Shown: in pieces, positions 1-8,291 of the stretch
How positions within the stretch are numbered: position 1 is the first letter of the stretch
How the letters are laid out: each line of letters starts with the position of its first letter
Assembly: GCF_051201625.1 (NCBI RefSeq)
Contig: NZ_CP179203.1
Coordinates: 1,860,001-1,924,000 of the forward strand
Length of the DNA stretch: 64,000 bases
Origin: Shimia sp051201625
GTDB taxonomy: Bacteria; Pseudomonadota; Alphaproteobacteria; Rhodobacterales; Rhodobacteraceae
Direction: 5' to 3'
Made by a program: the position numbers and the translations under genes
Notes under the pieces: generated by a model
Told to the model about the DNA's origin: nothing
What the model saw: the letters and a program-made list of their open reading frames with translations, nothing else
Database searches by the model: none

Positions 1-197
1 TCGCAAGTATAGGCGGTGAAACTCCGCCCCTTTTTGACAACAGATTTTTCAACATCGCTGCCTTTCGCCTCAAGACTAGCGCTTACACCGATGATGTCTG
101 CGCCCGCTTCGGCCAATGCCTCCGCCATACCACGTCCAATGCCTCGCCTGCAGCCAGTTACAATAGCTGTTTTTCCACTTAGGTTGAAAATATTCAT
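1..197 (-). CDS. SDR-family oxidoreductase, KduD-like (5' part only, cut by window edge)
   Basis: The first 65 residues of a short-chain dehydrogenase/reductase are encoded from an ATG at 197 to the left edge. They begin MNIFNLSGKTAIVTG and continue with CRRGIGRGMA, the TGxxxGIG dinucleotide-binding loop of a classical SDR. The opening, including DIIGVSAS, resembles 2-dehydro-3-deoxy-D-gluconate 5-dehydrogenase (KduD) and related sugar-acid SDRs. The catalytic YxxxK lies outside the window, so substrate cannot be judged. It starts 2 nt after the stop of the zinc dehydrogenase and is the third gene of a leftward operon headed by an enolase-superfamily enzyme. The inferred role is oxidation or reduction of a keto-deoxy sugar acid. 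Confidence 0.85.
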   Translation of the reverse strand, partial: MNIFNLSGKTAIVTGCRRGIGRGMAEALAEAGADIIGVSASLEAKGSDVEKSVVKKGRSFTAYTC

Positions 198-199
198 GC

Positions 200-1231
200 T
201 TAGCTACCCACTTTGATCAAACTCTTTAGAGCGGTTGGATTATTGTCGAGCGCCTCGAACGCTGATTGAATGTCTGATAGTGGGCTCACGTCGGTGATGA
301 CAGTCTCTGCATCCACAGCCCCCGAAGCTATTAGAGAGATGGCCTTGTCGTAATCGCCCGGCTCATAAACCCTTACGCCAAGAAGCTTTAATTCGCGCCA
401 GAAGAACTGAAACAAATCAATCGTTGGTTTTTGCGCGTGAATTGCCACCATGACAATACGCCCACGGGTTGCAGTACAGGCAGTCATTGCGTCTACACCG
501 GACTGTGTGCCAGATACCTCAAATACCACATCTGCACCCTTGCTGTTGGTGCGAGTGTTGATCGCTTCACTCAAATCGAGCTGCTTTGGGTTAATGGTTT
601 TGAAGCCAAGATTTTCGGCAATGGCAAGACGTGAGGGGTTAACCTCTGAAACCACCACATTGCCTCCAGCTTCCCGCGCGACCATAGCACAAAGGATTCC
701 AATCGGGCCGCCACCTATTACAAGCACGTCCTCCTCATTTTGAATTTCCGCCATACGGACGTCGTGGCAGGCAACGGCCACTGGTTCTATTAAAGCAGCG
801 TGATCAAGACGCATATCATCTGGAAGCACATGAACGGTGTGTGCTGGGATGGTCCAGATTTCTTGCATGGCGCCGTCGGTGTCGAGGCCAAGAAATTTCA
901 GCTTATGACAAATGTGCTGGTGGCCCGCGTTACAGGCGGGGCAATTACCACAATGGTCTAGCGGTCGTACAACTGCTTTTTGACCAACTTTTACGTTATC
1001 TACGCCATCTCCAAAAGCGATGATGGTACCTGACATTTCGTGCCCTACAATCCGATTTAGTCCGACGCGAGCATCCATATTGCCATGAAAAACATGCATG
1101 TCGGTCCCACAGATACCGCAAAAAGCAGTGCGGATTGATATCTCGCCCGGTCCCGCCATGCGCGGGCTGGTTTGCTCGACAACAAAGGAATGGTTGCCTC
1201 TATAAAATGCGGCTTGGATAGTGTCAGACAT
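200..1231 (-). CDS. Zinc-dependent medium-chain alcohol dehydrogenase (sugar/polyol dehydrogenase type)
   Basis: A 343-residue MDR protein of full family length. The catalytic zinc ligands are visible as C41 in GICGTDMH and H64-E65 in GHE. The structural zinc lobe has C94, C97, C100 and C108. A Rossmann motif GGGPIG follows near residue 173. This is the L-idonate/threonine/sorbitol dehydrogenase branch of MDR enzymes, which oxidise secondary alcohols of sugars or sugar acids with NAD(P). It sits between the cycloisomerase (9 nt gap) and the SDR (2 nt gap), so it should act on the same sugar acid. The exact substrate is not readable from sequence. L-idonate or L-galactonate 5-dehydrogenase-like activity is one possibility. 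Confidence 0.88.
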   Translation of the reverse strand: MSDTIQAAFYRGNHSFVVEQTSPRMAGPGEISIRTAFCGICGTDMHVFHGNMDARVGLNRIVGHEMSGTIIAFGDGVDNVKVGQKAVVRPLDHCGNCPACNAGHQHICHKLKFLGLDTDGAMQEIWTIPAHTVHVLPDDMRLDHAALIEPVAVACHDVRMAEIQNEEDVLVIGGGPIGILCAMVAREAGGNVVVSEVNPSRLAIAENLGFKTINPKQLDLSEAINTRTNSKGADVVFEVSGTQSGVDAMTACTATRGRIVMVAIHAQKPTIDLFQFFWRELKLLGVRVYEPGDYDKAISLIASGAVDAETVITDVSPLSDIQSAFEALDNNPTALKSLIKVGS

Positions 1232-1240
1232 GATGATCTC

Positions 1241-2344
1241 TCAAGTATTGGCCATGGAGGAATTGGCTGCTTCTAGTTTGTTCCAGTCGAAGGTCACCCC
1301 AATCCCTGGAGTATCCGGTGCAAGTGTAAGGTGCTCTGATACGCGCAGGGGGCATGTTGTATATTGATCAATTGGAAAGCTATGAACCTCAAGCCACCCC
1401 GCATGGGGCTGGGATGAAACAAGGCTTACATGTAGCTCTTGCATCCCATGACTACACACTGGAATACCATGTTTTTTGGCGAGTTCAGCGACCTGCAACC
1501 ATCCGGTTATGCCGCCACAGTTAGATGCATCTGGCTGAATATAGCTGAGGTGGGCGTCTCGAAAGGCGTATTCAAATTCATGGATAGTGTGAAGGTTTTC
1601 TCCCATTGCAAGTGGTAGCCCAGTTGCTTTGGCAATCTCTGCATAACCTTTATAATTATCGGGGATTATTGGTTCCTCGAACCACAACACACCCTGATCA
1701 GTAAACGCATGTGCTGCTTCGATTGCTTGGGGCACGGACATTGAATAGTTCGCGTCAACTATGAATGCGCGATCTGATCCCAATACTTCGCGAATCTTCT
1801 TTGCGCGTTCAATATCTGTCGCCAACTCCGGTTGGCCGACCTTAATTTTTACGCCGTTGTAGCCAGCTTCAAGGTAGCCTTCGGTCTGCCCTACCAGCTT
1901 GCTCAAAGAAAAGTTTAGGTCAATTCCACCGCAATAGGCCTTACACCTATTTGCAGCACCACCTGCCATTTGCCACAAGGGTTGGCCCGCGTTCTTGCAA
2001 CTGATGTCCCACAAAGCGATATCAATGGCTGATATGGCAAAGGACGCAATGCCGCCGCGAGCCACATAGTGAACATGCCACAGCATCGCTTCGTACAAAC
2101 TGGTGATGTCCGTTGCGTCACGACCTGCTAGAAATGGAACCAGATCATGATTAATCATTGCCGCGATAGCTCGCCCACCTTTGCCGCCTGTGTAAGTGTA
2201 TCCTGTGCCAACACCGCCATCTGAAGTAAAAATTGTCACAGTGATGAGTTCAAAGTGCGTATGGTCTCCGTGCATAGCATCCGTCAAAACCTCTGCCAGT
2301 GGCACATCAAAAAGGCGCACATCGATTTTGTCAATTTTCGACAT
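1241..2344 (-). CDS. Probable 3,6-anhydro-alpha-L-galactonate cycloisomerase (mandelate racemase/enolase superfamily)
   Basis: A 367-residue mandelate racemase-type enolase-superfamily protein. Visible catalytic elements are K166-x-K168 in VKIKVG, Mg ligands D197 (VDAN), E223 (FEEP) and E249 (GEN), and H299 in CSHGMQE. Segments GDHTHFELIT, GTGYTYTGGKGG, KAYCGGID and HSFPID match, as I recall them, the Vibrio cycloisomerase of agar catabolism (ACI), including near-identical residue numbering for the Lys/His pair. ACI converts 3,6-anhydro-L-galactonate to 2-keto-3-deoxy-L-galactonate, a substrate for a KDG(al) kinase, and such a kinase lies in the divergent operon. It is the first gene of the leftward operon. 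A different acid-sugar dehydration remains possible. Confidence 0.8.
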   Translation of the reverse strand: MSKIDKIDVRLFDVPLAEVLTDAMHGDHTHFELITVTIFTSDGGVGTGYTYTGGKGGRAIAAMINHDLVPFLAGRDATDITSLYEAMLWHVHYVARGGIASFAISAIDIALWDISCKNAGQPLWQMAGGAANRCKAYCGGIDLNFSLSKLVGQTEGYLEAGYNGVKIKVGQPELATDIERAKKIREVLGSDRAFIVDANYSMSVPQAIEAAHAFTDQGVLWFEEPIIPDNYKGYAEIAKATGLPLAMGENLHTIHEFEYAFRDAHLSYIQPDASNCGGITGWLQVAELAKKHGIPVCSHGMQELHVSLVSSQPHAGWLEVHSFPIDQYTTCPLRVSEHLTLAPDTPGIGVTFDWNKLEAANSSMANT

Positions 2345-2378
2345 ATTTCCTCAAATCACGAAGTGATAAAACTTATTT

Positions 2379-2389
2379 TGGTATGACAA
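2379..2389. promoter_or_regulatory. Candidate GntR operator, site 1 (GT-N3-AC)
   Basis: TGGTATGACAA carries the GT-N3-AC core typical of FadR/UxuR-type GntR operators and lies 35 bp upstream of the cycloisomerase start. It is one of two such cores in the 166-bp divergent control region. Regulation of the leftward operon by the adjacent GntR protein is inferred from position and motif class only. Confidence 0.5.
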
Positions 2390-2450
2390 AAAATGGATGA
2401 GGCGTCCAGATGCTTAATTATAATTGTCACTTTGATGTATTTCTGACATT

Positions 2451-2463
2451 TTGGTTATACTAA
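2451..2463. promoter_or_regulatory. Candidate GntR operator, site 2 (GT-N3-AC)
   Basis: TTGGTTATACTAA has a GT-N3-AC core with near-symmetric arms, centred at 2457. This is 73 bp (about seven helical turns) from the centre of site 1, on the side of the gntR operon. The pair would allow one regulator to control both divergent operons, possibly by looping. Confidence 0.5.
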
Positions 2464-2510
2464 AATGTTGATTTTTGAGTCGGCCTTGATTTATGGTCGG
2501 AGGACATGTC

Positions 2511-3224
2511 TTGACGTCGCAGGCTCGCCACCCAAAACCTCGCGCTGCAGATCAATTGGTAAGCGCCATTGAAAAAGAAATTTTCGAAGGAAGAATGGAG
2601 GTTGGCCAACCGCTGCCACCAGAACGCGAAATTGTGCAAAAGCATGGTGTCAGCAGAACTGTTGTTCGAGAGGCTGTGCGCATGCTTGCGAGTAAAGGAC
2701 TGATTACGGCTCGCCCAGGGTTTCGTCCGGTAATAGCAAAGCCAGGTTATGACGCAGCAGTTGATGTGGTCGGAAGTATTATGACCCAGTTGCTTGGGCA
2801 ACCAGGTGGAGTTAGAAATCTTTTTGATTTGCGAATTCGCATGGAGGTATCCCTAGCTCGTGACGCTACGAACTTAGCGACGGCGCACGATATTGAGCGC
2901 CTTGAGACAGCCTTGCATACAAATGAGGAAGCCATCCAGAATTCCGAACTTTTCTATGAAACGGACATTGCTTTCCATGGCATCCTGTATGAAATTCCGG
3001 GCAACCCGGTGCTGCCCTCGATCCACCGCGCTTACACAGATTGGTTGTCACGACATTGGACCAAGATGCCTCGACTGCCTGACCGAAATAGAACCAACTA
3101 TGAAGCTCATAAAGCTATTTTCGATGCTATCCTGCGACGTGACGCAGACCGCGCCGAGGCTGCTGCTAGAAGTCACCTCGCAGCAGCGTGGCAGCAGGTT
3201 AGCAGTACATTCGCGGATCTATAA
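2511..3224 (+). CDS. GntR-family transcriptional regulator with FCD ligand domain
   Basis: An N-terminal winged helix (PPEREIVQKHGVSRTVVREAVRMLASKGLI) is followed by an all-helical FCD domain, as in FadR/UxuR-subfamily regulators of sugar-acid catabolism. I chose the TTG at 2511 because GGAGG at 2499-2503 lies 7 nt upstream and the resulting start LTSQARHPKP fits the family. The in-frame ATG at 2493 would put that Shine-Dalgarno inside the gene. FCD metal/ligand positions appear intact around FYETDIAFH. It is the first gene of the rightward operon, 2 nt ahead of the kinase. It probably responds to a keto-deoxy acid or uronate and binds the two GT-N3-AC sites upstream. Confidence 0.88.
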   Translation: MTSQARHPKPRAADQLVSAIEKEIFEGRMEVGQPLPPEREIVQKHGVSRTVVREAVRMLASKGLITARPGFRPVIAKPGYDAAVDVVGSIMTQLLGQPGGVRNLFDLRIRMEVSLARDATNLATAHDIERLETALHTNEEAIQNSELFYETDIAFHGILYEIPGNPVLPSIHRAYTDWLSRHWTKMPRLPDRNRTNYEAHKAIFDAILRRDADRAEAAARSHLAAAWQQVSSTFADL

Positions 3225-3226
3225 TC

Positions 3227-4144
3227 ATGGCTAAGTCGTACTTACGGTTCGGATGTTTGGGTGAAGTGATGCTTGAACTGGCGCTGGGCGTCGGAACGAG
3301 TGCGGAATTGGGCGTCGCCGGAGACACATATAATACAGCCGTCTATCTAGCACACGAGCAGCCAAATCTCTCGGTGGAGTATATCACCGGACTTGGCTCA
3401 GACGGCTTTTCGCAACGTATCCGCAAACATATGATGCAATTTCGGATCGGTACTGACAGGACTTTTGTAAGCCCTACGCGTCACCCCGGTCTTTACGCGA
3501 TAGAAACCGATCAAAACGGGGAGCGTGGTTTCACTTACTGGCGAACCGCGTCTGCCGCGCGCTGCCTTGGGGATCCAGACATGCCTGCGATCAGCAAGTT
3601 GCTTAAGGGTCTGACGCATCTATACTTTTCTGGTATTTCATTGGCGATCTTGGCACAAGATAATCGTGATCGCTTGTTTGCCGCTATTGCTGATTTTCGC
3701 TCTGAGGGCGGTATTGTAGCTTTTGATAGCAACTTCAGGCCCAATCTTTGGGGAGATGTCGACCTCGCTCGCTATGAAACTGAGCGAGCATGGTCTTGCT
3801 GCGATATTGCAATGCCATCCATTGATGACGAAATGGTGCTTTTCGATGATGCAACCGAGTCTGAGGTCCTACGGCGGTTTGAAAGATATGATATCAGCAA
3901 GGGTACCTTGAAACGAGGTAAACGAGGTCCAATTGGTTTGGACGGGGTCATCGCAAAAACACGGGTATTGCCGAAAGCTGTAATCGACACGACCGCTGCC
4001 GGAGACAGTTTCAATGCTGCTTATCTTGCGGCACTACTTGATGGACAGAACAACGTTGAAGCGATGATTGCAGGACATGCCCTTGCATGCCGCGTTGTGG
4101 CAAAAAAAGGCGCAATCATTTTTAAAAAGGAGTCGCCCTCATGA
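3227..4144 (+). CDS. kdgK: PfkB-family kinase, 2-keto-3-deoxygluconate/galactonate kinase type
   Basis: A 305-residue ribokinase-fold sugar kinase. The N-terminal GEVMLEL and AGDTYNTAVYLA correspond to the GGxxxN substrate region of KdgK-type enzymes. The C-terminal DTTAAGDSFNAAYLAAL is the PfkB signature 2 with the anion-hole GAGD-equivalent and catalytic Asp. It would phosphorylate a 2-keto-3-deoxy sugar acid before aldol cleavage to pyruvate and glyceraldehyde 3-phosphate. No KDPG/KDPGal aldolase is seen in the window, so it must be elsewhere, perhaps left of position 1. Its stop overlaps the next start by 4 nt (ATGA), showing translational coupling. Gluco versus galacto stereochemistry cannot be read. 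Confidence 0.82.
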   Translation: MAKSYLRFGCLGEVMLELALGVGTSAELGVAGDTYNTAVYLAHEQPNLSVEYITGLGSDGFSQRIRKHMMQFRIGTDRTFVSPTRHPGLYAIETDQNGERGFTYWRTASAARCLGDPDMPAISKLLKGLTHLYFSGISLAILAQDNRDRLFAAIADFRSEGGIVAFDSNFRPNLWGDVDLARYETERAWSCCDIAMPSIDDEMVLFDDATESEVLRRFERYDISKGTLKRGKRGPIGLDGVIAKTRVLPKAVIDTTAAGDSFNAAYLAALLDGQNNVEAMIAGHALACRVVAKKGAIIFKKESPS

Positions 4145-5040
4145 AATGTGGCGTAATTGGACTGGGTGATATGGGCTCCGGCCTTGCAAAAAACCTCATA
4201 AAGGCTGGTTTTGAAACTTGGGGCTTTGATTTGGAACCAACACGACTTGCGGCTTTCCGCGATCTGGGAGGGCAATTAGCCAAAGGTGTAGGAGAAGTCG
4301 GTGCCGCTTGTGATGCCGTTTTTGTGATGGTCATGAATGGGGATCAAGCCCGAGCGGTTATTCTGTCGGACGACGGGTTGTTGCCTCAGATGAAACCTGG
4401 TGGCGTTATTATTCTGTCCGCTACGGTGAAACCTTTTGAAGCCCGTGCGATTGGCGCGGATTTGGTCGAAAGCGGTGTTCATATAATCGACGCACCGGTA
4501 TCGGGCGGATTTCCTGGCGCTCAAAGCGGGACGCTTACCATGATGGCCGCCGCGCCGCACGATGTGCTGGATCAATTTGCGCCGATTATGGAGGCCGTAT
4601 CAGCCAATATACATCGTGTTGGAAACTGCTCGGGAGATGGCCAAACGGTAAAGGCCTGTCTGCAATCATTGATTGGGGCCCAATTTTCAGCGACGTTTGA
4701 AGCCGCTGCTCTGGCCGCCAAAGCTGGCGTGTCTGGACAGGTCATCCTGGATGTTTTCTCAACGTCTTCGGCTGGTTGCGGCGTTGTTAATAACGCACTA
4801 GAGAAAATTATTGATCGCCGATTTGAGGGTACTGGGAGCAGCATCCATACGATGCATAAGGATCTCACGATTTCAATGGGATTGGGTGAAGAGTTGGGTG
4901 TTCCTCTGCATACAGCTGCGGCAGCCATGCAGATATTTCACGCCGGACGGACTAAATACCCTGATGGAGACAATTGGGTATGCACCCGTGTGATTGAGGA
5001 GATCATTGGTGCCGAGTTACACCGAGATGGTGCGAAATGA
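4141..5040 (+). CDS. 3-hydroxyisobutyrate-dehydrogenase-family oxidoreductase, L-threonate 2-dehydrogenase-like
   Basis: A 299-residue beta-hydroxyacid dehydrogenase. The NAD-binding GLGDMGSGLAKNL opens the protein. DAPVSGG lies near residue 119 (substrate-binding signature), and the catalytic-lysine region is GQTVKACLQS. Sequence layout is close to LtnD/YgbJ, which oxidises four-carbon sugar acids such as threonate, and to glyoxylate/tartronate semialdehyde reductases. It lies in a run of overlapping genes (4 nt with the kinase, 4 nt with the TIM-barrel protein). In known threonate pathways an LtnD works with a kinase/decarboxylase and an OtnI-type isomerase, so a C4 acid side branch is possible. 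Substrate is inferred from homology only. Confidence 0.8.
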   Translation: MKCGVIGLGDMGSGLAKNLIKAGFETWGFDLEPTRLAAFRDLGGQLAKGVGEVGAACDAVFVMVMNGDQARAVILSDDGLLPQMKPGGVIILSATVKPFEARAIGADLVESGVHIIDAPVSGGFPGAQSGTLTMMAAAPHDVLDQFAPIMEAVSANIHRVGNCSGDGQTVKACLQSLIGAQFSATFEAAALAAKAGVSGQVILDVFSTSSAGCGVVNNALEKIIDRRFEGTGSSIHTMHKDLTISMGLGEELGVPLHTAAAAMQIFHAGRTKYPDGDNWVCTRVIEEIIGAELHRDGAK

Positions 5041-5900
5041 AACTGGGTGTAATTTGTGATGGGATCAGCCGTGATTTAGCCTATGCAGTCGATGTTATGG
5101 ATGAATTCGAGCTTGAGTATGCGGAACTTCAGTTTGTTGGTGATACTGAAGTGGGCGATCACACTGGAGCAGAAATACGTGCGATTGACCAACTGTTGCG
5201 TGATCATGGTAAGCCCGTTTCTTGTCTGTCTCGTCATGTTTTTGCTGGACTCACGACGGCCAATGTGGCCGGTGACGAAATGCACATCAAACACATGGAT
5301 GCTCTTAAGCGATTGATTGAGATGGCTCAGGTTGTTGGCAGCCCTCTCGTCCGTATAATGACTAACAGAAAGGAACAAATTCTTTGGGGTCATGGTGGAG
5401 CTGAAAAGTGGAATGTGGCTCATGGTGCGTGGGATAAAACACTGGATTTGATTGCGCCGGCGGTCGAATTGGCTCGCATAGACGGGATCACGATGGTGGT
5501 TGAAACTGGTAACGGTACGATGGTCAACTCCAATTTTACAGCGCGCAAGCTGATTGATGATCTCGATGCAAAAGATGTGCTGAAGGTTCTTTGGGATCCG
5601 GCTAACAATTGCTGGTGCCATGAGCGTGCTATCCCAGATGGCTACGAGGAAGTAAAAGACGGATATTTAGGGCATGTTCACATAAAGGATGTCCTAGTAG
5701 ACACTCCGCGCGCAACTTTGACTGTTAAAAAAATGGGAGAAGGCCAATTGGCTGATCAATTCGATCCAATGGCTGCTGCGTTACGCGGGGATGGGTATGA
5801 CGGTGTAATAAGTTTCGAGTCCGTATATCACCCCGGAAATGGTGATTTTGAAGCTGGATTTCGTCAATCTATCGAAATATTTAAGAGGCATTTCGGATAA
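5037..5900 (+). CDS. Sugar phosphate isomerase/epimerase-like TIM-barrel protein
   Basis: A 287-residue xylose-isomerase-like TIM barrel (AP endonuclease 2 superfamily). Expected metal ligands are visible: E in VVETGNG, D in WDPANN, H in GHVHIKD and E in SFESVYHP. These proteins isomerise or epimerise sugars, keto acids or inositol derivatives. The start ATG overlaps the preceding stop by 4 nt and the following gene begins 3 nt after the stop. With the LtnD-like enzyme before it and a Gfo/Idh enzyme after it, it likely handles a keto intermediate of the same acid-sugar route. No specific reaction can be assigned. Confidence 0.8.
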   Translation: MKLGVICDGISRDLAYAVDVMDEFELEYAELQFVGDTEVGDHTGAEIRAIDQLLRDHGKPVSCLSRHVFAGLTTANVAGDEMHIKHMDALKRLIEMAQVVGSPLVRIMTNRKEQILWGHGGAEKWNVAHGAWDKTLDLIAPAVELARIDGITMVVETGNGTMVNSNFTARKLIDDLDAKDVLKVLWDPANNCWCHERAIPDGYEEVKDGYLGHVHIKDVLVDTPRATLTVKKMGEGQLADQFDPMAAALRGDGYDGVISFESVYHPGNGDFEAGFRQSIEIFKRHFG

Positions 5901-5903
5901 AGC

Positions 5904-6923
5904 ATGGCTCATCCTAAAGTTGCAATCTTTGGCGCAGGTTTGATTGGGCGTAGGCACGTGGAGCAGGCCATCGCTCAGGCGCAGCTTGTCGCCATAGTTG
6001 ATCCATCTGATACAGCGAAGGCGTTTGCTGAAGAGGTAGGAGTTGCTCATTTTTTAGACCCACAGGATTACTTGGCTGACCACACCCCAGACGGTATCGT
6101 TATCGCCACGCCCAATCATTTACACGCCGATCATGCTCTTGCATGCATAGCCGAAGGTATACCGATCCTGATTGAAAAACCTTTTGCTGATACGTTAGAA
6201 AATGCAAATTTTATCGCTCAAGCAGCAAACGTGTCTGATGTGCCGGTACTCGTTGGTCATCATCGCCGCCATAACCCCATTGTAGCGCGAGCTAAAGCAG
6301 AAATAGAGGCGGGATCGCTGGGCGATATCGTTGCGGTCCAAGGACAGTTTTGGCTTTACAAACCCGATGATTATTTTGACGTAACGTGGCGCAAAGGGCC
6401 GGGTGCTGGTCCGGCAATGATCAACTTTATCCACGATGTCGACTTACTGCGGCACTTTTGCGGAGAAATAGTGGAGGTCCAAGCTATGCGCTCCAATGCG
6501 CAGCGAGGGCAGACAGTAGAAGACACTGCGGCTATCATCATGCGTTTTGCCTGTGGGGCTCTTGGTACGTTCTCCATATCAGATACTGTGGTTGCTCCGT
6601 GGAGTTGGGAAATGACCTCGGGAGAGAACTCGGTTTACCCACACCGGCCTGGGACTAGCTACGCTATCGGTGGAACGCAGGCATCCCTTTCAGTACCCGA
6701 TTTGTACAAGTGGTCTCACGACGGTCCGCGCAGTTGGTGGAACTCAATTGAGTCAGAGAAGCTGCATGTAGAGCACGCCGATGCCTTCATTCGTCAATTT
6801 AGTCACTTCCTTGATGTAATAAATGGCGCGCCACCACTGGTCAGTGCGCAGGAGGGGCACGCTAGCCTTGCTGCTGTGCTCAACGTTTTAGAAGGTGGCT
6901 TAATCCGACGAGAAACGTCATGA
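5904..6923 (+). CDS. Gfo/Idh/MocA-family NAD(P)-dependent sugar oxidoreductase
   Basis: A 339-residue Gfo/Idh/MocA oxidoreductase. The Rossmann fold begins VAIFGAGLIGRRHVE. The EKP motif is in ILIEKPFAD near residue 93, and the substrate-pocket histidine is in NFIHDVDLLRHF near residue 177. The family oxidises or reduces sugars, inositols and sugar acids using a tightly bound nicotinamide cofactor. It is the fifth gene of the operon and overlaps the final enolase-superfamily gene by 4 nt. Its role is presumably redox interconversion of the operon's sugar substrate, but the substrate is unknown. Confidence 0.83.
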   Translation: MAHPKVAIFGAGLIGRRHVEQAIAQAQLVAIVDPSDTAKAFAEEVGVAHFLDPQDYLADHTPDGIVIATPNHLHADHALACIAEGIPILIEKPFADTLENANFIAQAANVSDVPVLVGHHRRHNPIVARAKAEIEAGSLGDIVAVQGQFWLYKPDDYFDVTWRKGPGAGPAMINFIHDVDLLRHFCGEIVEVQAMRSNAQRGQTVEDTAAIIMRFACGALGTFSISDTVVAPWSWEMTSGENSVYPHRPGTSYAIGGTQASLSVPDLYKWSHDGPRSWWNSIESEKLHVEHADAFIRQFSHFLDVINGAPPLVSAQEGHASLAAVLNVLEGGLIRRETS

Positions 6924-8086
6924 AAATTACAGAAATCCAAAGCCACATACTTCAATATGATCTGCCCGAAGAACTCGGCTATTCGCAACAATATTACGCT
7001 CAAAGAACTGCACACTTGGTCGAGGTTTCTACAGATGAGGGGATCACGGGATGGGGCGAGTGCTTTGGGCCGGGCCCGATTGCGGTTGCCAACAAAGGTA
7101 TTGTTGAGGGTGTTATAGCTCCAATGATCGTGGGAATGGACCCGATTGAGCGAGATGTAATTTGGCATAAAGTGTATAATCTAATGCGCGACCACGGTCA
7201 GAAGGGTATGCCGATGCAATCCTTGTCTGGTGTGGATATTGCTCTATGGGATATCGCAGGCAAGTTTATGGGGCAGCCAATTTATAACCTGCTGGGCGGT
7301 GCACACCGCAGATGTGTACCAGCCTATGGCTACGGTATGATGTTGAAACGCGAAAGCCTAGCGGACCATGTAGCTCGCTTCGCAGACGAAGCCTCTGCGA
7401 TCCTCGGTATGGGTTTTAAGGCTACTAAAATGAAAACGGGCCTTGGTCCTATTGCCGATATTCAGCTTTGCAAGACTGTTGCAAAAGCGGTTGAAGGCAA
7501 GGGCCTTTTTATGGTGGATGCCAATCACTGCTACACGACATCTGACGCATTCTACGTTGGTCGTGCACTAGATGAAATGGGCGCTTATTGGTTCGAGGAA
7601 CCTGTGGCCCCCGAAGACCTTTCGGGATACCGAGAACTCCGGGCTGGACTTAAAACTAATATTTCAGGTGGTGAAGCTGAGTTTGGTCGCTGGGGATGGC
7701 GAAATATCCTAGAGAACCGTGGGCTTGATATTGCACAGCCGGAGGTTTGTGCTCTGGGAGGCATTACCGAATATCAACGGGTTTTGGCACTTTGTCATGC
7801 TCATTTCACTCCCGTAATTAATCACGTCTGGGGCTCCGCTATTGCCGTTGTTACAAACCTGCATCTCCTAGCGGCAATGCCGCCTCTGCCTGGGGGATTA
7901 AACCCTTGGGAACCAATGCTGGAATTTGATACAACACATAATAGTTTTCGCGATGACTTGTTAACGGAACCACTGAACATTCAGGATCAAGTTGCGAATA
8001 ACCGAGGTCGCGTTAACATCCCTAATGGCCCGGGTTTAGGGGTTGAGCCAGACAGAGATTTTATTAAAGCATTTAAATTTCTTTAG
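6920..8086 (+). CDS. Second enolase-superfamily (mandelate racemase/muconate lactonizing type) sugar-acid dehydratase or racemase
   Basis: A 388-residue MR/MLE protein. K170-M-K172 forms the KxK base. The Mg ligands are D200 (VDANH), E226 (FEEP) and E252 (GGEAEFG), with H302 in INHVWGSA as the likely partner acid/base. The His placement (NHVWG) differs from the SHGMQE of the cycloisomerase at 1241-2344, so the two belong to different subgroups and probably act on different epimers or steps. It ends the rightward operon, and a convergent helicase gene follows after about 200 bp. Family members dehydrate galactonate, galactarate, fuconate or tartrate; I cannot choose among them. Confidence 0.8.
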   Translation: MKITEIQSHILQYDLPEELGYSQQYYAQRTAHLVEVSTDEGITGWGECFGPGPIAVANKGIVEGVIAPMIVGMDPIERDVIWHKVYNLMRDHGQKGMPMQSLSGVDIALWDIAGKFMGQPIYNLLGGAHRRCVPAYGYGMMLKRESLADHVARFADEASAILGMGFKATKMKTGLGPIADIQLCKTVAKAVEGKGLFMVDANHCYTTSDAFYVGRALDEMGAYWFEEPVAPEDLSGYRELRAGLKTNISGGEAEFGRWGWRNILENRGLDIAQPEVCALGGITEYQRVLALCHAHFTPVINHVWGSAIAVVTNLHLLAAMPPLPGGLNPWEPMLEFDTTHNSFRDDLLTEPLNIQDQVANNRGRVNIPNGPGLGVEPDRDFIKAFKFL

Positions 8087-8291
8087 ATGGGTCCTGATTA
8101 GTGTCGGTGGCCTCACTTTAAGATTTGATCCTGCTTCAAACAGCCGGCAAATTCACAATCGACCACTATTTGCTACAAAAGTCCCCAACGACAAAATAAT
8201 AAAACAATTTTCGTCGTCTCGTGAGTACCTTTTGAGGTTTGTTTTCGAGGCACGACGGCTGCGTTTTAATAAACGTGATTAAAGAACCTGG

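Noticed and set aside
5076..5621. 181-codon antisense frame inside the TIM-barrel gene
   Set aside because: No similarity or start signal; shadow of the real gene.
8188..8215. AT-rich inverted repeat (cgacaaaat / attttcgtcg) between the convergent enolase and helicase genes
   Set aside because: It contains a bulge and is not followed by a T-tract on either strand; too weak to call a terminator.
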